Assembly: GCA_020444075.1 (NCBI GenBank)
Contig: JAHLLR010000013.1
Span: 1-64,000, forward strand
DNA from: Deltaproteobacteria bacterium
GTDB taxonomy: Bacteria; Desulfobacterota; Desulfobacteria; Desulfobacterales; Desulfosarcinaceae
Length of the DNA stretch: 64,000 bases
Reading direction: 5' to 3'
The position numbers and the translations under genes are program-made. Numbering within the stretch: the first letter of the stretch is position 1; every line of letters begins with the position of its first letter. Under the pieces are notes generated by a model. The model had not been told where the DNA came from, did not search any database, and saw only the letters and a list, made by a program, of their open reading frames with translations. Shown here piece by piece: positions 8,854 to 17,439 of the stretch.

Positions 8854-9983
8854 GGCTTTAAATCACAGATTCTGATGGCACTTTGGTCCAGCATTCGACC
8901 CAAACCTCCGTCCGGTGACGGAACCCGCCCCATGGTTTTTTCCCACACCTCCTCGTCTTCCATACAAAAATAGACGGTCACTTCCGGCGCAGCTTCACGA
9001 ATCCAATCCACCATCAGCCGGTAAAGGGTGATGCGCAGTGGTTTGAAGTAGCGCATTTTGTTGTCCAAACCGGTGATAAATTCGCCGTAGGCAATTTTGG
9101 AGTCTGGAAAGCGCTGGGCGATGACGGATTTGAGCGCTGGCATGAAGCGGAACGTTCCCAAGCTGATCCAGACGATATTTTCCGGTCGGATGCGCTGAAA
9201 CAGCTGTTTAACCACCTCCCGGTAATCGGCCTCACAGCCATTGTAGATTATCATGGGATCGAAGTGAAACGCCAATGGATATCCCCATTCCTGGCAGCGG
9301 GCCGCGGCAGTTAACCGTGCATCCAGCGAAGCGGTTCGCCGTTCCTCGCTTTTCATGACAGATGGCGTGTTCAATGACCAGGAGAGAATCGTTTTTCGCC
9401 GGTGGTCCAAGCCTTTAAGTCTTTCAATGTTGACCGTTTTGGTTTTCAGCTCGAGTACGGCTTTATCCTGAATGGAAAAGCGGGAAACCAGGTAATCGGT
9501 CAGATCGGTCCATTTTTCCCAGATAAGACTGTCCGTGAACTCTCCGGTTCCCACGCGGCTGATGGTCTCTTTTTGAAAAAGTCCGGTCAGATCCGCGTCC
9601 AGATCGTCACGGTTAACGAAAAACTGCAACAGCGGCGGATGGAAATAGCTTTGCAGGATACAGTAGGAACAATCCATGGTGCAAAAGGAGGCCACATGCA
9701 GGATCTGGTAATCACAGCACGTGTATTCCCGGGTGCCGGGGCATGATTTTAAAAAGCCACCTTTGTTGCGGGTCAGGTAGAGCACCTGCTTACCCTGACT
9801 GACCGGATCGACAGCGCTGTTGATCCATTGGAAAATCGCGTCAGGGTTATCCACGGTTTCGGCAGGCAGGTCAAGCTGACGACGAATCCGTTCGGCGTCA
9901 GGATGGGACGCAATATTGGCGTCGATGAAAATTCTTTTAATGATCACTGGGTTCTTTCTTTGATTTTCAATCAAGTTTCTCAA
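8850..9983 (-). CDS. Spore photoproduct lyase-family radical SAM protein
   Basis: A 377-aa radical SAM protein of the SPL (spore photoproduct lyase) family. The [4Fe-4S] cysteines are C101, C105 and C108 in CTMDCSYC. Further SPL-family landmarks are SWSLNTPSVMKSEERRTASL, FHFDPMI and a C-terminal CMEDEEVW. Classical SPL reverses the UV-induced thymine dimer of spore DNA; members in non-sporulating bacteria are of unproven function. The TTG start overlaps the upstream stop as TTGA. A GTG at 9947 would give a shorter N-terminus beginning just before IIKRIFID and is also plausible. Confidence 0.85.
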   Translation of the reverse strand: MRNLIENQRKNPVIIKRIFIDANIASHPDAERIRRQLDLPAETVDNPDAIFQWINSAVDPVSQGKQVLYLTRNKGGFLKSCPGTREYTCCDYQILHVASFCTMDCSYCILQSYFHPPLLQFFVNRDDLDADLTGLFQKETISRVGTGEFTDSLIWEKWTDLTDYLVSRFSIQDKAVLELKTKTVNIERLKGLDHRRKTILSWSLNTPSVMKSEERRTASLDARLTAAARCQEWGYPLAFHFDPMIIYNGCEADYREVVKQLFQRIRPENIVWISLGTFRFMPALKSVIAQRFPDSKIAYGEFITGLDNKMRYFKPLRITLYRLMVDWIREAAPEVTVYFCMEDEEVWEKTMGRVPSPDGGLGRMLDQSAIRICDLKP

Positions 9984-12166
9984 TATTTGAGCATGGCATA
10001 GTAGGTTCGCTGTGAAGCGGTCAGGGCATCCTGGAGCGTGTATATCCCTTTTTCATTGAGCAGCGGAATCATTTTGAGAAATACTTCGCCGGTGGCGATG
10101 GCGTCTCCCAGCGCATCGTGTCGCTTGATCAGGTTGACCCCCAACCGCTTGGCAATGGCGTCCAGGGTATGGTCATGATGAGCCGGGTGGAGAGTAGCAG
10201 ACAGGTGCATGGTGTCTAACACCGGGTTGACAAACTGGATCCCGGTTGTTTTTTCCTTCATTTGCAGCATTCGCATGTCGAAGGCGGCATTGTGGGCTAC
10301 CAGCACCGTATTGCGGGCGAACCGGTGAAAAAAGGGAAGCACCTTTTCGATGGACGGTTTCCCTTTAAGCATTCCGTCGTCAATGCCATGGTACTTGATG
10401 GACTCGGCCGGCACGGGACGACAGGGATCCACCAATTGATTGATGGTTTCCGTATGAAGCAATCGGCCGTTGACCACACGAATGGCGCCAATGGATATAA
10501 TTTCATCGCCACCACGCGGATCCAATCCGGTGGTTTCCGTGTCAAATACCGTATAATTGAGTTCCCCCAGCAATCGTTTGCCCATTTCCGGGGTTTGGCC
10601 TGGTTGATTAAAAAGGTCAAAATCGTAAAATTCCGGCCGGCCTTTTGGCAGCAGGGTGACGTGGCGGATATTCTCCGATATGCCTTCTGATTGAACCATG
10701 GGAATGAATATCCGCAGGCAGGTTTCGTCGCCGTTTTTTTTATCGGTATGTGGCCAGATTTCTGCGTGGTGGTGTTCAAGGACTTCCTTTAAGGTCAACG
10801 GGTAACCTTTTTGCGCACCGGTCAATGGCAGATCACTCCATTGACGAAGGGTTTCAATCTTTACCGGTTCACCTTGCCAGAGCAGGTCAATTTGAACCAG
10901 ATTGCCCGGTGCAGTCAATCGAATCCGGCTACATTCCGAATTAAACTCTTTTTTGAGACAATCCAGGACAAAACTGATTGCCGACACCAATGAATAGTTG
11001 TCCACTCGGATCATACACCGGGGATCGCATTCGGCGACGTCCACCTCTATGTTGGCGATTGTCACGGTTTCGCTTTTAAGGGTAGAAATGAATTCAGTGG
11101 CAAGGATCGGGGAGAGTGGCCAACGGGAATTGGCGAAACTGATGGTTTCCGTCAGCTCGGTTCGCAGCAGTCGGCTCAATGACTGTGTCTCGGCGGAAAT
11201 GTTTCCAAGGAAATCATTTTTCTGTTCGACGGCCATGTCGGGAAACTGGATCATTAAATCGACGGTGGACCGGATGACGGCAATAGACGAACGAAGCTTT
11301 TTTGCCATGGTCTTTAAGTGTTGATTCAATCGGCCGGCATGTTCCAACTGGAGAGTGATGTCGGAAAAAATGAGAACGAATCCGGCGAAACGCCTGTCCT
11401 CGTCAAGGATCGGAAGGGTTTCCACGCGGAGCTGCCGACGGTTTTGGGTTACCACGGCAAAGTGGGAGGATACGTTCTCTTTTTTTTGGTCAAGCTTGCC
11501 TTGAATGTCTTTGAGGGCATACTGAACCAGGTTCCTGTCGATCAGGGAATAGATCGAACGATGCAAACCGACAAAGCCATCAGGTACCCCTTCGAGCGTT
11601 TCCCCGTCCTTGGCAGCAATGCCGGGACGTTGAACTTTGTTCAGTACCCGTTGCGCCTGCCGATTATACAGCAGGATACGGCCCACCGCATCACATATCA
11701 ACACCCCTTGGGTCAGTTCGGCCATAATCGTGGCCAATATGTTCTTTTCCGCTTCAGTTTTTGCCTTGGCCGATTCAACCGTCCGGTCAATGATGTGTTT
11801 GGCGGATTCATATTGATCCCCACTGATGTTGATCAACTCCGCCAGTGTCTGGATTTCACGGCTGCCGTCAATCTTCAGGCGATGGGCCGGATTGACGGTA
11901 TTCATTACCTGGGTTTCTTCGATGAGTTGGTTCAGAGGAAGGATGTAAAAACGGAAAAACCAATCCAGGGTGAATCCAAAAGCCGCAAAAAGAAATACCC
12001 CGGTGCTGAAAAAGTACCAGAACTGATCTTTAAACAAGCGTACCAACAACTGCTGTTCGGATGGGGTAATCTGCTTCCAGAAAAGTACCGCCAGTGTCAC
12101 GGCAATAGCCGTTGTGAACGCCATACAGACGATAGCGAACAGCCAGAATTTATTGTTAAGTTTCAT
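9980..12166 (-). CDS. Membrane HAMP-PAS pseudokinase fused to a DnaQ-type 3'-5' exonuclease
   Basis: An unusual 728-aa fusion. Two membrane helices (about residues 7-30 and 48-72) frame a short periplasmic stretch. They are followed by a HAMP-like segment, a PAS domain (about 135-270) and a region laid out like a histidine kinase (about 275-490). The kinase part looks inactive: no His-Glu motif in the dimerisation helix, no clear Asn box and no DxGxG. From about residue 537 there is a DEDDh exonuclease domain with FDTETTGL, AHNAAFD and KRHDALGDA, so all five catalytic residues are present. The ATG at 12166 overlaps the response-regulator stop as ATGA; an in-frame TTG lies 6 bases upstream. 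Confidence 0.85.
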   Translation of the reverse strand: MKLNNKFWLFAIVCMAFTTAIAVTLAVLFWKQITPSEQQLLVRLFKDQFWYFFSTGVFLFAAFGFTLDWFFRFYILPLNQLIEETQVMNTVNPAHRLKIDGSREIQTLAELINISGDQYESAKHIIDRTVESAKAKTEAEKNILATIMAELTQGVLICDAVGRILLYNRQAQRVLNKVQRPGIAAKDGETLEGVPDGFVGLHRSIYSLIDRNLVQYALKDIQGKLDQKKENVSSHFAVVTQNRRQLRVETLPILDEDRRFAGFVLIFSDITLQLEHAGRLNQHLKTMAKKLRSSIAVIRSTVDLMIQFPDMAVEQKNDFLGNISAETQSLSRLLRTELTETISFANSRWPLSPILATEFISTLKSETVTIANIEVDVAECDPRCMIRVDNYSLVSAISFVLDCLKKEFNSECSRIRLTAPGNLVQIDLLWQGEPVKIETLRQWSDLPLTGAQKGYPLTLKEVLEHHHAEIWPHTDKKNGDETCLRIFIPMVQSEGISENIRHVTLLPKGRPEFYDFDLFNQPGQTPEMGKRLLGELNYTVFDTETTGLDPRGGDEIISIGAIRVVNGRLLHTETINQLVDPCRPVPAESIKYHGIDDGMLKGKPSIEKVLPFFHRFARNTVLVAHNAAFDMRMLQMKEKTTGIQFVNPVLDTMHLSATLHPAHHDHTLDAIAKRLGVNLIKRHDALGDAIATGEVFLKMIPLLNEKGIYTLQDALTASQRTYYAMLKY

Positions 12167-12531
12167 CCGCAAAGAAGGTCTTGGACCTGCCTGACCACAT
12201 CGGCATTGGAAAAGGGTTTGGTGATATAGGCATCGGCCCCCAATGTATTTCCCTTGGCAATATCCAGATCACGCGTCATCGCGGAAAGAAAGACCACTTT
12301 GATAGCTTTGCGCCGCGGATCGGATTTAAGGTTCTGGCAAACCTGAAACCCATCAACAGTAGGCAGCATGACATCCAACAAAACCAGATCAGGCAGGAAA
12401 TTTTCAATAGCCGCCAGGGCATCTTCCCCGCTGTGAACGACCATCACCTCGAATTGATTCTGCTCCATCAAAAACTTCAATGGTATAGTGATGCTCGGCT
12501 CGTCATCGACAATAAGAATCTTATTGGCCAT
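12163..12531 (-). CDS. Single-domain response regulator (CheY-like)
   Basis: A 122-aa receiver domain without an output domain. It has the acidic pair in VDDEP, the phosphoacceptor Asp in LLDVMLP and the Lys in YITKPFS. It is the first gene of the overlapping set with the membrane exonuclease fusion, overlapping it by 4 nt, and presumably acts with it or with an unlinked kinase. It closely resembles the receiver at 57883-58263. Confidence 0.93.
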   Translation of the reverse strand: MANKILIVDDEPSITIPLKFLMEQNQFEVMVVHSGEDALAAIENFLPDLVLLDVMLPTVDGFQVCQNLKSDPRRKAIKVVFLSAMTRDLDIAKGNTLGADAYITKPFSNADVVRQVQDLLCG

Positions 12532-12736
12532 AATAATCCATACCCTCGATTTTACAGGATTTCAAGAATACAAAAGTTGTGACGACGGTTTTTTGTTCCG
12601 GACGATGCAGCCAATGGATGCAGAGGTGCAGATGCAGATAGCGGCCATAGCGCCGCCGCAGAATGATTGGGCATTGCAAAAATAAGATAAGGCAGTCGAT
12701 TACACCGCAACAGGATAATGATGCATTGTCCCCATA

Positions 12737-12964
12737 TTACAAAGACAGCAGCGGTGTAGCGATGAGTTCCATAAAAACGTAAGTTAAAAAGGTGATGACA
12801 GCGACGATGACGCCGGTAACGTACATATTGCTCAGTTTGTATTTGTTTTTATCTTTCTCATGGTAATAGACAGCGTTTGCGCACTTTTCACACCAGCTTC
12901 GGTCGCGATTGGAAGTAAAGGTGTGGCCGCACTGGCAGGTGACTGCTTTGGGTTTCAGTGACAT
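12737..12964 (-). CDS. Small zinc-ribbon membrane protein
   Basis: A 75-aa protein with an N-terminal zinc ribbon (C10-x-C12 and C25-x2-C28, with a His at 35) and one C-terminal transmembrane helix (about residues 46-68). I do not recognise a named family. It lies downstream of the symporter and its 28-residue partner on the same strand, which suggests a link to the transporter or its regulation, but there is no direct evidence. Confidence 0.7.
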   Translation of the reverse strand: MSLKPKAVTCQCGHTFTSNRDRSWCEKCANAVYYHEKDKNKYKLSNMYVTGVIVAVITFLTYVFMELIATPLLSL

Positions 12965-13007
12965 GGTGACGTCCTTTATCAGATAAAAAACTGGGTTATT
13001 TTCAGTA

Positions 13008-13035
13008 GGCCCAAGGAGAGGAAACTCCCTGGGCC
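13008..13035 (-). terminator. Hairpin after the symporter transcription unit
   Basis: GGCCCA-x-GGAG pairs with CTCC-x-TGGGCC (10 bp plus one mismatch, 6-base loop), downstream of the 28-residue peptide gene and upstream of the zinc-ribbon gene. A U-run is not directly adjacent on the minus strand, so it may be a partial terminator or an mRNA-stabilising stem. Confidence 0.45.
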
Positions 13036-13117
13036 CTCTCAGTCAGATGTTGTTTTCCGGGCATCGGAAAACGACCGCCGTCCAATGCCCGGATCAATTC
13101 ACAGTAGACCGTTCGAC

Positions 13118-13204
13118 CTATCCGAACAGCCCCCACCCAAAGGATGCGGTCCACAGGATGGAAAACACAACCAATCCAATCATCCACATATCTTCTTTCT
13201 TCAT
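13118..13204 (-). CDS. 28-residue membrane peptide, probable symporter accessory protein
   Basis: A very short gene read from the sequence. ATG at 13204 is preceded by GGAGG with an 8-base spacer, and a single hydrophobic helix starts MKKEDMWMIGLVV and ends FGWGLFG before TAG. It begins 29 bases downstream of the SSS symporter stop on the same strand. Tiny single-helix proteins next to sodium:solute symporters are known as symporter small accessory proteins, and the size, helix and position fit that class. Assignment is from memory of the family; the strong RBS is the direct evidence. Confidence 0.75.
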   Translation of the reverse strand: MKKEDMWMIGLVVFSILWTASFGWGLFG

Positions 13205-13233
13205 GGGTAACGCCTCCTTTTCCGTTTAAACGT

Positions 13234-15036
13234 TTAAGCTTCTTTAATGACGATGTTGGTTTCCTTTTCGGCCCGTTCGATCTGGATCTCGTTGGTGGTG
13301 GACATCTCCGCCTTGAAGCATAGGGCCCACATCATCACGATACCCAGGATCCACCAGGCGATCTGCCAGGACCACAGCGGTGGGAATCCGGCAAAGGAGA
13401 AGGCATGGTTGCCAAGAATACAGGCAGGTCCGATGGCAAAGAAATACCAGACGGGAGTGGCGATCTTCATGATGCTGCGCCACTGCTTGCCCGATGCACT
13501 GGGCGCATCGATGTCGTCGAGGAAATTCCTGATTTCCGCTTGGCGTTTAATGGTCTCTTCGTTGTCCTTAAAACCGAGGCCGCGGCAGATATAAGCGACA
13601 ACCAGGCCGCTGAAGGTGCCCCAGAAGGCACAGTGCATGGACAGGGGGCTCGGCCAGATCGAGTAGGTGAGATAGACAGCCAGCATACCGACAAGCACAC
13701 CCAGGACCGCCCCGACACGCGGGAATTTGAAGCCCCAGATCACCCCCACGAGGAGGACGTACATCACGAAACCGAAGGCCGTGGCCAGAGCACCGAGGAT
13801 AACCAGGGCCGCCTTGGAGGTCATGCCCACGACCAGCGCCAGAATTGTCAATACGGTGGCAAAGACGCGGTTCATCCAGATCTGCTCAGCATGGGAAGCT
13901 TCCTGGTTGCGGATATACCGCCAGTAGATGTCGCGCAACAGAATGGATCCGCCGGTTCCGATATACGGAGCCGCCGTGGAGTGGATGGCCGCAATGGCGC
14001 CCATGAACACGATACCCAGCATGAAGGGTGGTAAAAATTCATTCATCAGCGTGGGCACAACCGTCGCATTATTAAGATCCTGGAAGGCTGCGTGCCCGGC
14101 CAGCTGAAGGACTTTGGCGCCCATTCCCTGAAAGGCGGTGAAATAGAAAAGGGCAAAGCCGACCACGAAGGTTGACATGAAGGCTTGCTGCCATGCCAGG
14201 GGTTTGGGGGACTTGATGCCGAAGGTCCACATGGTAAATGCTGGCGAGCATTGAATTCCCATCAGGGCGAACATGTAGGTAAGGATCATCACTGCCGTCC
14301 ATGCGTTTTCACCCGGTGCACCACCTAAATAGTCCACGGTATTGATCACCCGGGGGACTTCAAGGAACTTGGCATCCAGATTGTGAACTGCCGCCGAAAA
14401 ACCCGACCAGCCGCCGAACTGATCTGAAGTGACAACGAATAGGCCGAGAATGACGATGCCACCCACCAGCAGAATGAACTGGATGACCCCGACCCAGGTG
14501 CTGGCCTTCAGACCGCCGGTGCATACATAGAACCAGACGATGAACGCCATGAAGATGGCACCGAAGGTCACCGGAACACCGGCAATAATGTTGAACAGGG
14601 CGGCCGAAGCCATCAACTGCACCGCCGAGTAAAACACCGAGTAAAGGACCGCCGTAATCACCACCAAAAAGCGCAGAGCCTCACTGTTGAAATAGTAGGC
14701 GTACATGTCGCCCGGGGTGACGAAACCATAGCGTTTGCCCAACAGCCAGGTACGTTTTGAAAAGAATGTACCGGTGATGGGGATGGTCAGTACGTAAAAC
14801 GACGCGAACGCATAGGCCAGACCGTCCCGCCAGATGAGGCCCGGATGGCCGATGAAGGTCCATCCCGAGAAGGATGCCGCCGTTGCTGCCAGCAAAAAGG
14901 CGAAAAAGGGAATGGATCGTCCGGCGATGGAGTAACCGGAAGAGGTCTTTTCCGTAAAGTAGCCTTTAAGCCCCCAGTAAAAACAGTAAATGATATAAAG
15001 ACCCAACATGATATAAACCCACGTGGTTCCAGCCAT
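13234..15036 (-). CDS. Sodium:solute symporter (SSS family), probably acetate or short monocarboxylate uptake
   Basis: A 600-aa polytopic protein with about 13 membrane helices and SSS-family features near the N-terminus (SGYSIAGRSIPFFAF, AATAASFSGWTFIGHPG). It would import a small organic acid with sodium. Its substrate is inferred only from its place directly downstream of acetyl-CoA synthetase, so acetate or propionate is likely. GGAGGAAACATT precedes the ATG. The C-terminal 80 residues include two further helices and a charged tail. Confidence 0.85.
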   Translation of the reverse strand: MAGTTWVYIMLGLYIIYCFYWGLKGYFTEKTSSGYSIAGRSIPFFAFLLAATAASFSGWTFIGHPGLIWRDGLAYAFASFYVLTIPITGTFFSKRTWLLGKRYGFVTPGDMYAYYFNSEALRFLVVITAVLYSVFYSAVQLMASAALFNIIAGVPVTFGAIFMAFIVWFYVCTGGLKASTWVGVIQFILLVGGIVILGLFVVTSDQFGGWSGFSAAVHNLDAKFLEVPRVINTVDYLGGAPGENAWTAVMILTYMFALMGIQCSPAFTMWTFGIKSPKPLAWQQAFMSTFVVGFALFYFTAFQGMGAKVLQLAGHAAFQDLNNATVVPTLMNEFLPPFMLGIVFMGAIAAIHSTAAPYIGTGGSILLRDIYWRYIRNQEASHAEQIWMNRVFATVLTILALVVGMTSKAALVILGALATAFGFVMYVLLVGVIWGFKFPRVGAVLGVLVGMLAVYLTYSIWPSPLSMHCAFWGTFSGLVVAYICRGLGFKDNEETIKRQAEIRNFLDDIDAPSASGKQWRSIMKIATPVWYFFAIGPACILGNHAFSFAGFPPLWSWQIAWWILGIVMMWALCFKAEMSTTNEIQIERAEKETNIVIKEA

Positions 15037-15146
15037 AATGTTTCCTCCTGTGCCTTTTCGTCAATGAAGTTGACCGGCCGCCAAAAAAGTTATTGATTCA
15101 CCTGATCGCTCAGGGTGCCCCATCACCTCCTTTCATGGCTCCTTCG

Positions 15147-15177
15147 GGCAGGATCGGAAGTCATTTCCGATCCTGCC
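15147..15177. repeat. 13-bp perfect hairpin between acs and the symporter gene
   Basis: GGCAGGATCGGAA pairs perfectly with TTCCGATCCTGCC around a 5-base loop, just after the acs stop in the minus-strand transcript. The T-rich flank (TGTTTTGTTT) lies on the plus-strand side. On the acs transcript it is therefore better read as a 3' stabiliser or a partial attenuator separating acs from symporter expression; on the plus strand it could stop antisense transcription. Confidence 0.6.
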
Positions 15178-15193
15178 TGTTTTGTTTGGAATT

Positions 15194-17227
15194 TTATTTT
15201 TTTACCATTTCTTTGATTTCGGCGACAATTTCGGGGTTGGCCAGGGTCATGACGTCACCCACATCGCGATTGTTGGACAGCGCACCCAGCACGCGGCGCA
15301 TGATCTTGCCGGAGCGGGTCTTGGGCATGTCCTTGACGATCCAGACCTTGCGCGGTTTGGCAATCTTGCCGATCTGGTCACAGATCGCATCGGATATCTT
15401 CTTGGCCATTTCAGCACTGGCGGAGAAGCCGGGTTTGAGGGCGATATAGAGATCCGGTTCCTTGCCTTTGATCTCGTGGTTAACCGGAACGACGGCCGCT
15501 TCGGCAACTTCCGGCACCACCAGGGCGGCCGATTCGATCTCCTTGGTTCCCAGACGGTGCCCGGAAACGTTGATGACGTCGTCGATGCGGCCCAGGATCC
15601 GGTAGTAGCCGTCTTCGGCTTCCACGGCGGCGTCGCCGGTCAGGTAGGGCCAATCCCGCCAGTCGGTGCTCTTGGGATCCTTGCAGTAACGGGCAAAGTA
15701 GGTGTCCACGAAGCGGTCCCGATCGCCCCAGATGGTCATGAACATGCCCGGCCAGGGGTTCTGGATGCAGATGTTGCCGGCCTTTCCCGCTCCTCTGGGG
15801 ACCTCATTGCCGTCGTCATCATAGATGATGGGATGGATGCCCGGCATTCCCGGTCCGGCGCTGCCCGGTTTCATGGGGGTGATGGCCGGCAGGGTGCTGC
15901 AGAGGAATCCACCGGTTTCAGTCTGCCACCAGGTATCGACGATGATGGCTTCACCCTTGCCGACCTCCTTGTGGTACCACTTCCAGACTGCCGGTTCGAT
16001 TGGCTCACCCACGGTGGTCATATGCTTGAAGTGGTAGGTATACTTGGCCGGTTCATCCGGGCCGATCTTCCTCAAGGCGCGAATGGCCGTGGGAGCGGTG
16101 TGGAAAATATTCACGTCCAGGTCCTGGGCGATGCGCCAGGCGCGTCCTGCATCCGGATAGGTGGGAACACCTTCATAAATGACGGTAGACGCGCAGTTGG
16201 CCAGGGGACCGTATACAATATAGGAATGGCCGGTAATCCAGCCGATGTCGGCCATGCACCAATATACGTCTTCGGGATGGATATCTTGAACATATTTAGA
16301 CGTCCCGGTGACGTAGGCAAGATATCCGCCGGTGCCGTGCTGGCACCCCTTGGGCTTGCCGGTAGTACCGCTGGTGTACATGAGAAACAGCGGGTCTTCG
16401 GAGTTCATGCGCTCCGGTTCGACCCGGGCTCCATAGTATTTTTTCAACAGGTCGTTGACGAAAAAATCACGTCCATCGACCATGGGGGTCTTGGCGGAGT
16501 ATTTGCCGGGATAGCGCTGCCAGACCAGGACTTTGTTGACCTTCTGGCCGTCTTTTTCCGCATGTTTAACAGCCACATCGGCATTCTGTTTGTGGTCAAG
16601 GAGGGTACCGCTGCGATAATACGAATCCATGGTGATGAGGACGTTGCTGCCCGAATCGACGATCCGGTCGGCGCAGGCGGTGCCGCTGAAGCCACCGAAC
16701 ACCTGGGAGTGAATGACGCCCAAACGCGCACAGGCCAGCATGGTGATGGGCAGTTCCGGAACCATGGGCATGTGAAGGGTGACCCGGTCACCGCGTTTCA
16801 GACCGGCAAAATCCTTGAGCAGGGCGGCGAACTCGTTTACCCGCACATAGAGTTCCTGGTAGGTGATATGTTCGTATTTATCATCCAGCGGTTCGGGAAC
16901 GAAGTGAATAGCGGTCTTGTTCTTATTGTTTTTCAGGTGACGGTCAATGCAGTTATAGCTGGCGTTGATTTTGCCGCCTTTAAACCATTTGTAACAGGGT
17001 GCATCGCTGGTATCTAAAATGGTATCCCAATATTCATACCAGGTTAGCAGATCAGCATATTCTTTATAGCAGTTGGGGAAATTATCCAGGCTGAACCGGT
17101 CATAGATGCCTTTGTCCGTCATGTTTGCCTGGGCGACGAACTCCGTGGACGGGTAATAGTATCCCTCTTCCTGCCAGTGTACGGCAATTTGCGCTTCTGA
17201 TGTTTCGACAACTTCTTTTTCTGCCAT
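15194..17227 (-). CDS. acs: Acetyl-CoA synthetase (AMP-forming)
   Basis: An ANL-superfamily acyl-CoA synthetase of 677 aa that converts acetate, ATP and CoA to acetyl-CoA, AMP and PPi in the cytoplasm. The P-loop-like YTSGTTGKPKG, the GWITGHSYIVYGPL region, WWQTETGG and the C-terminal catalytic-lysine motif TRSGKIMRR are all present. GGAGGAGAGTGACCC precedes the ATG. It heads the block containing the symporter and follows the TetR gene on the same strand. Propionate as a substrate cannot be excluded. Confidence 0.94.
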   Translation of the reverse strand: MAEKEVVETSEAQIAVHWQEEGYYYPSTEFVAQANMTDKGIYDRFSLDNFPNCYKEYADLLTWYEYWDTILDTSDAPCYKWFKGGKINASYNCIDRHLKNNKNKTAIHFVPEPLDDKYEHITYQELYVRVNEFAALLKDFAGLKRGDRVTLHMPMVPELPITMLACARLGVIHSQVFGGFSGTACADRIVDSGSNVLITMDSYYRSGTLLDHKQNADVAVKHAEKDGQKVNKVLVWQRYPGKYSAKTPMVDGRDFFVNDLLKKYYGARVEPERMNSEDPLFLMYTSGTTGKPKGCQHGTGGYLAYVTGTSKYVQDIHPEDVYWCMADIGWITGHSYIVYGPLANCASTVIYEGVPTYPDAGRAWRIAQDLDVNIFHTAPTAIRALRKIGPDEPAKYTYHFKHMTTVGEPIEPAVWKWYHKEVGKGEAIIVDTWWQTETGGFLCSTLPAITPMKPGSAGPGMPGIHPIIYDDDGNEVPRGAGKAGNICIQNPWPGMFMTIWGDRDRFVDTYFARYCKDPKSTDWRDWPYLTGDAAVEAEDGYYRILGRIDDVINVSGHRLGTKEIESAALVVPEVAEAAVVPVNHEIKGKEPDLYIALKPGFSASAEMAKKISDAICDQIGKIAKPRKVWIVKDMPKTRSGKIMRRVLGALSNNRDVGDVMTLANPEIVAEIKEMVKK

Positions 17228-17419
17228 GGGTCACTCTCCTCCGATAAAAGTTTTAAGTTCAGTCGGACCGATGTGCGTCTGGCTTCTTTTCAACGTATTT
17301 TTTCTTGGTTTTCTACCAAACATCTTATACTTCATGCCACTCAAGCATTTGAAAAAAAGCCCCCTCCCCTTGGTTTAATCCCCCCTTTCTCCAGCCTGGT
17401 TAAGTGTTGTCGTAAAATG

Positions 17420-17432
17420 ATCAAAATTTGAT
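17420..17432. promoter_or_regulatory. Palindrome upstream of acs, possible operator
   Basis: ATCAAAATTTGAT is a 6+1+6 inverted repeat about 190 bases upstream of acs and 7 bases beyond the TetR stop codon. It is an AT-rich palindrome of operator size, but chance occurrence is possible. Confidence 0.25.
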
Positions 17433-17439
17433 GCGTCGG

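Noticed and set aside
15182..17017. A 611-codon open frame antisense to acs
   Set aside because: Mirror frame of a strongly coding, conserved gene; low-complexity Gly/Asp/Val composition is typical of such shadows, and no RBS was seen. Frames of this kind are often misannotated.
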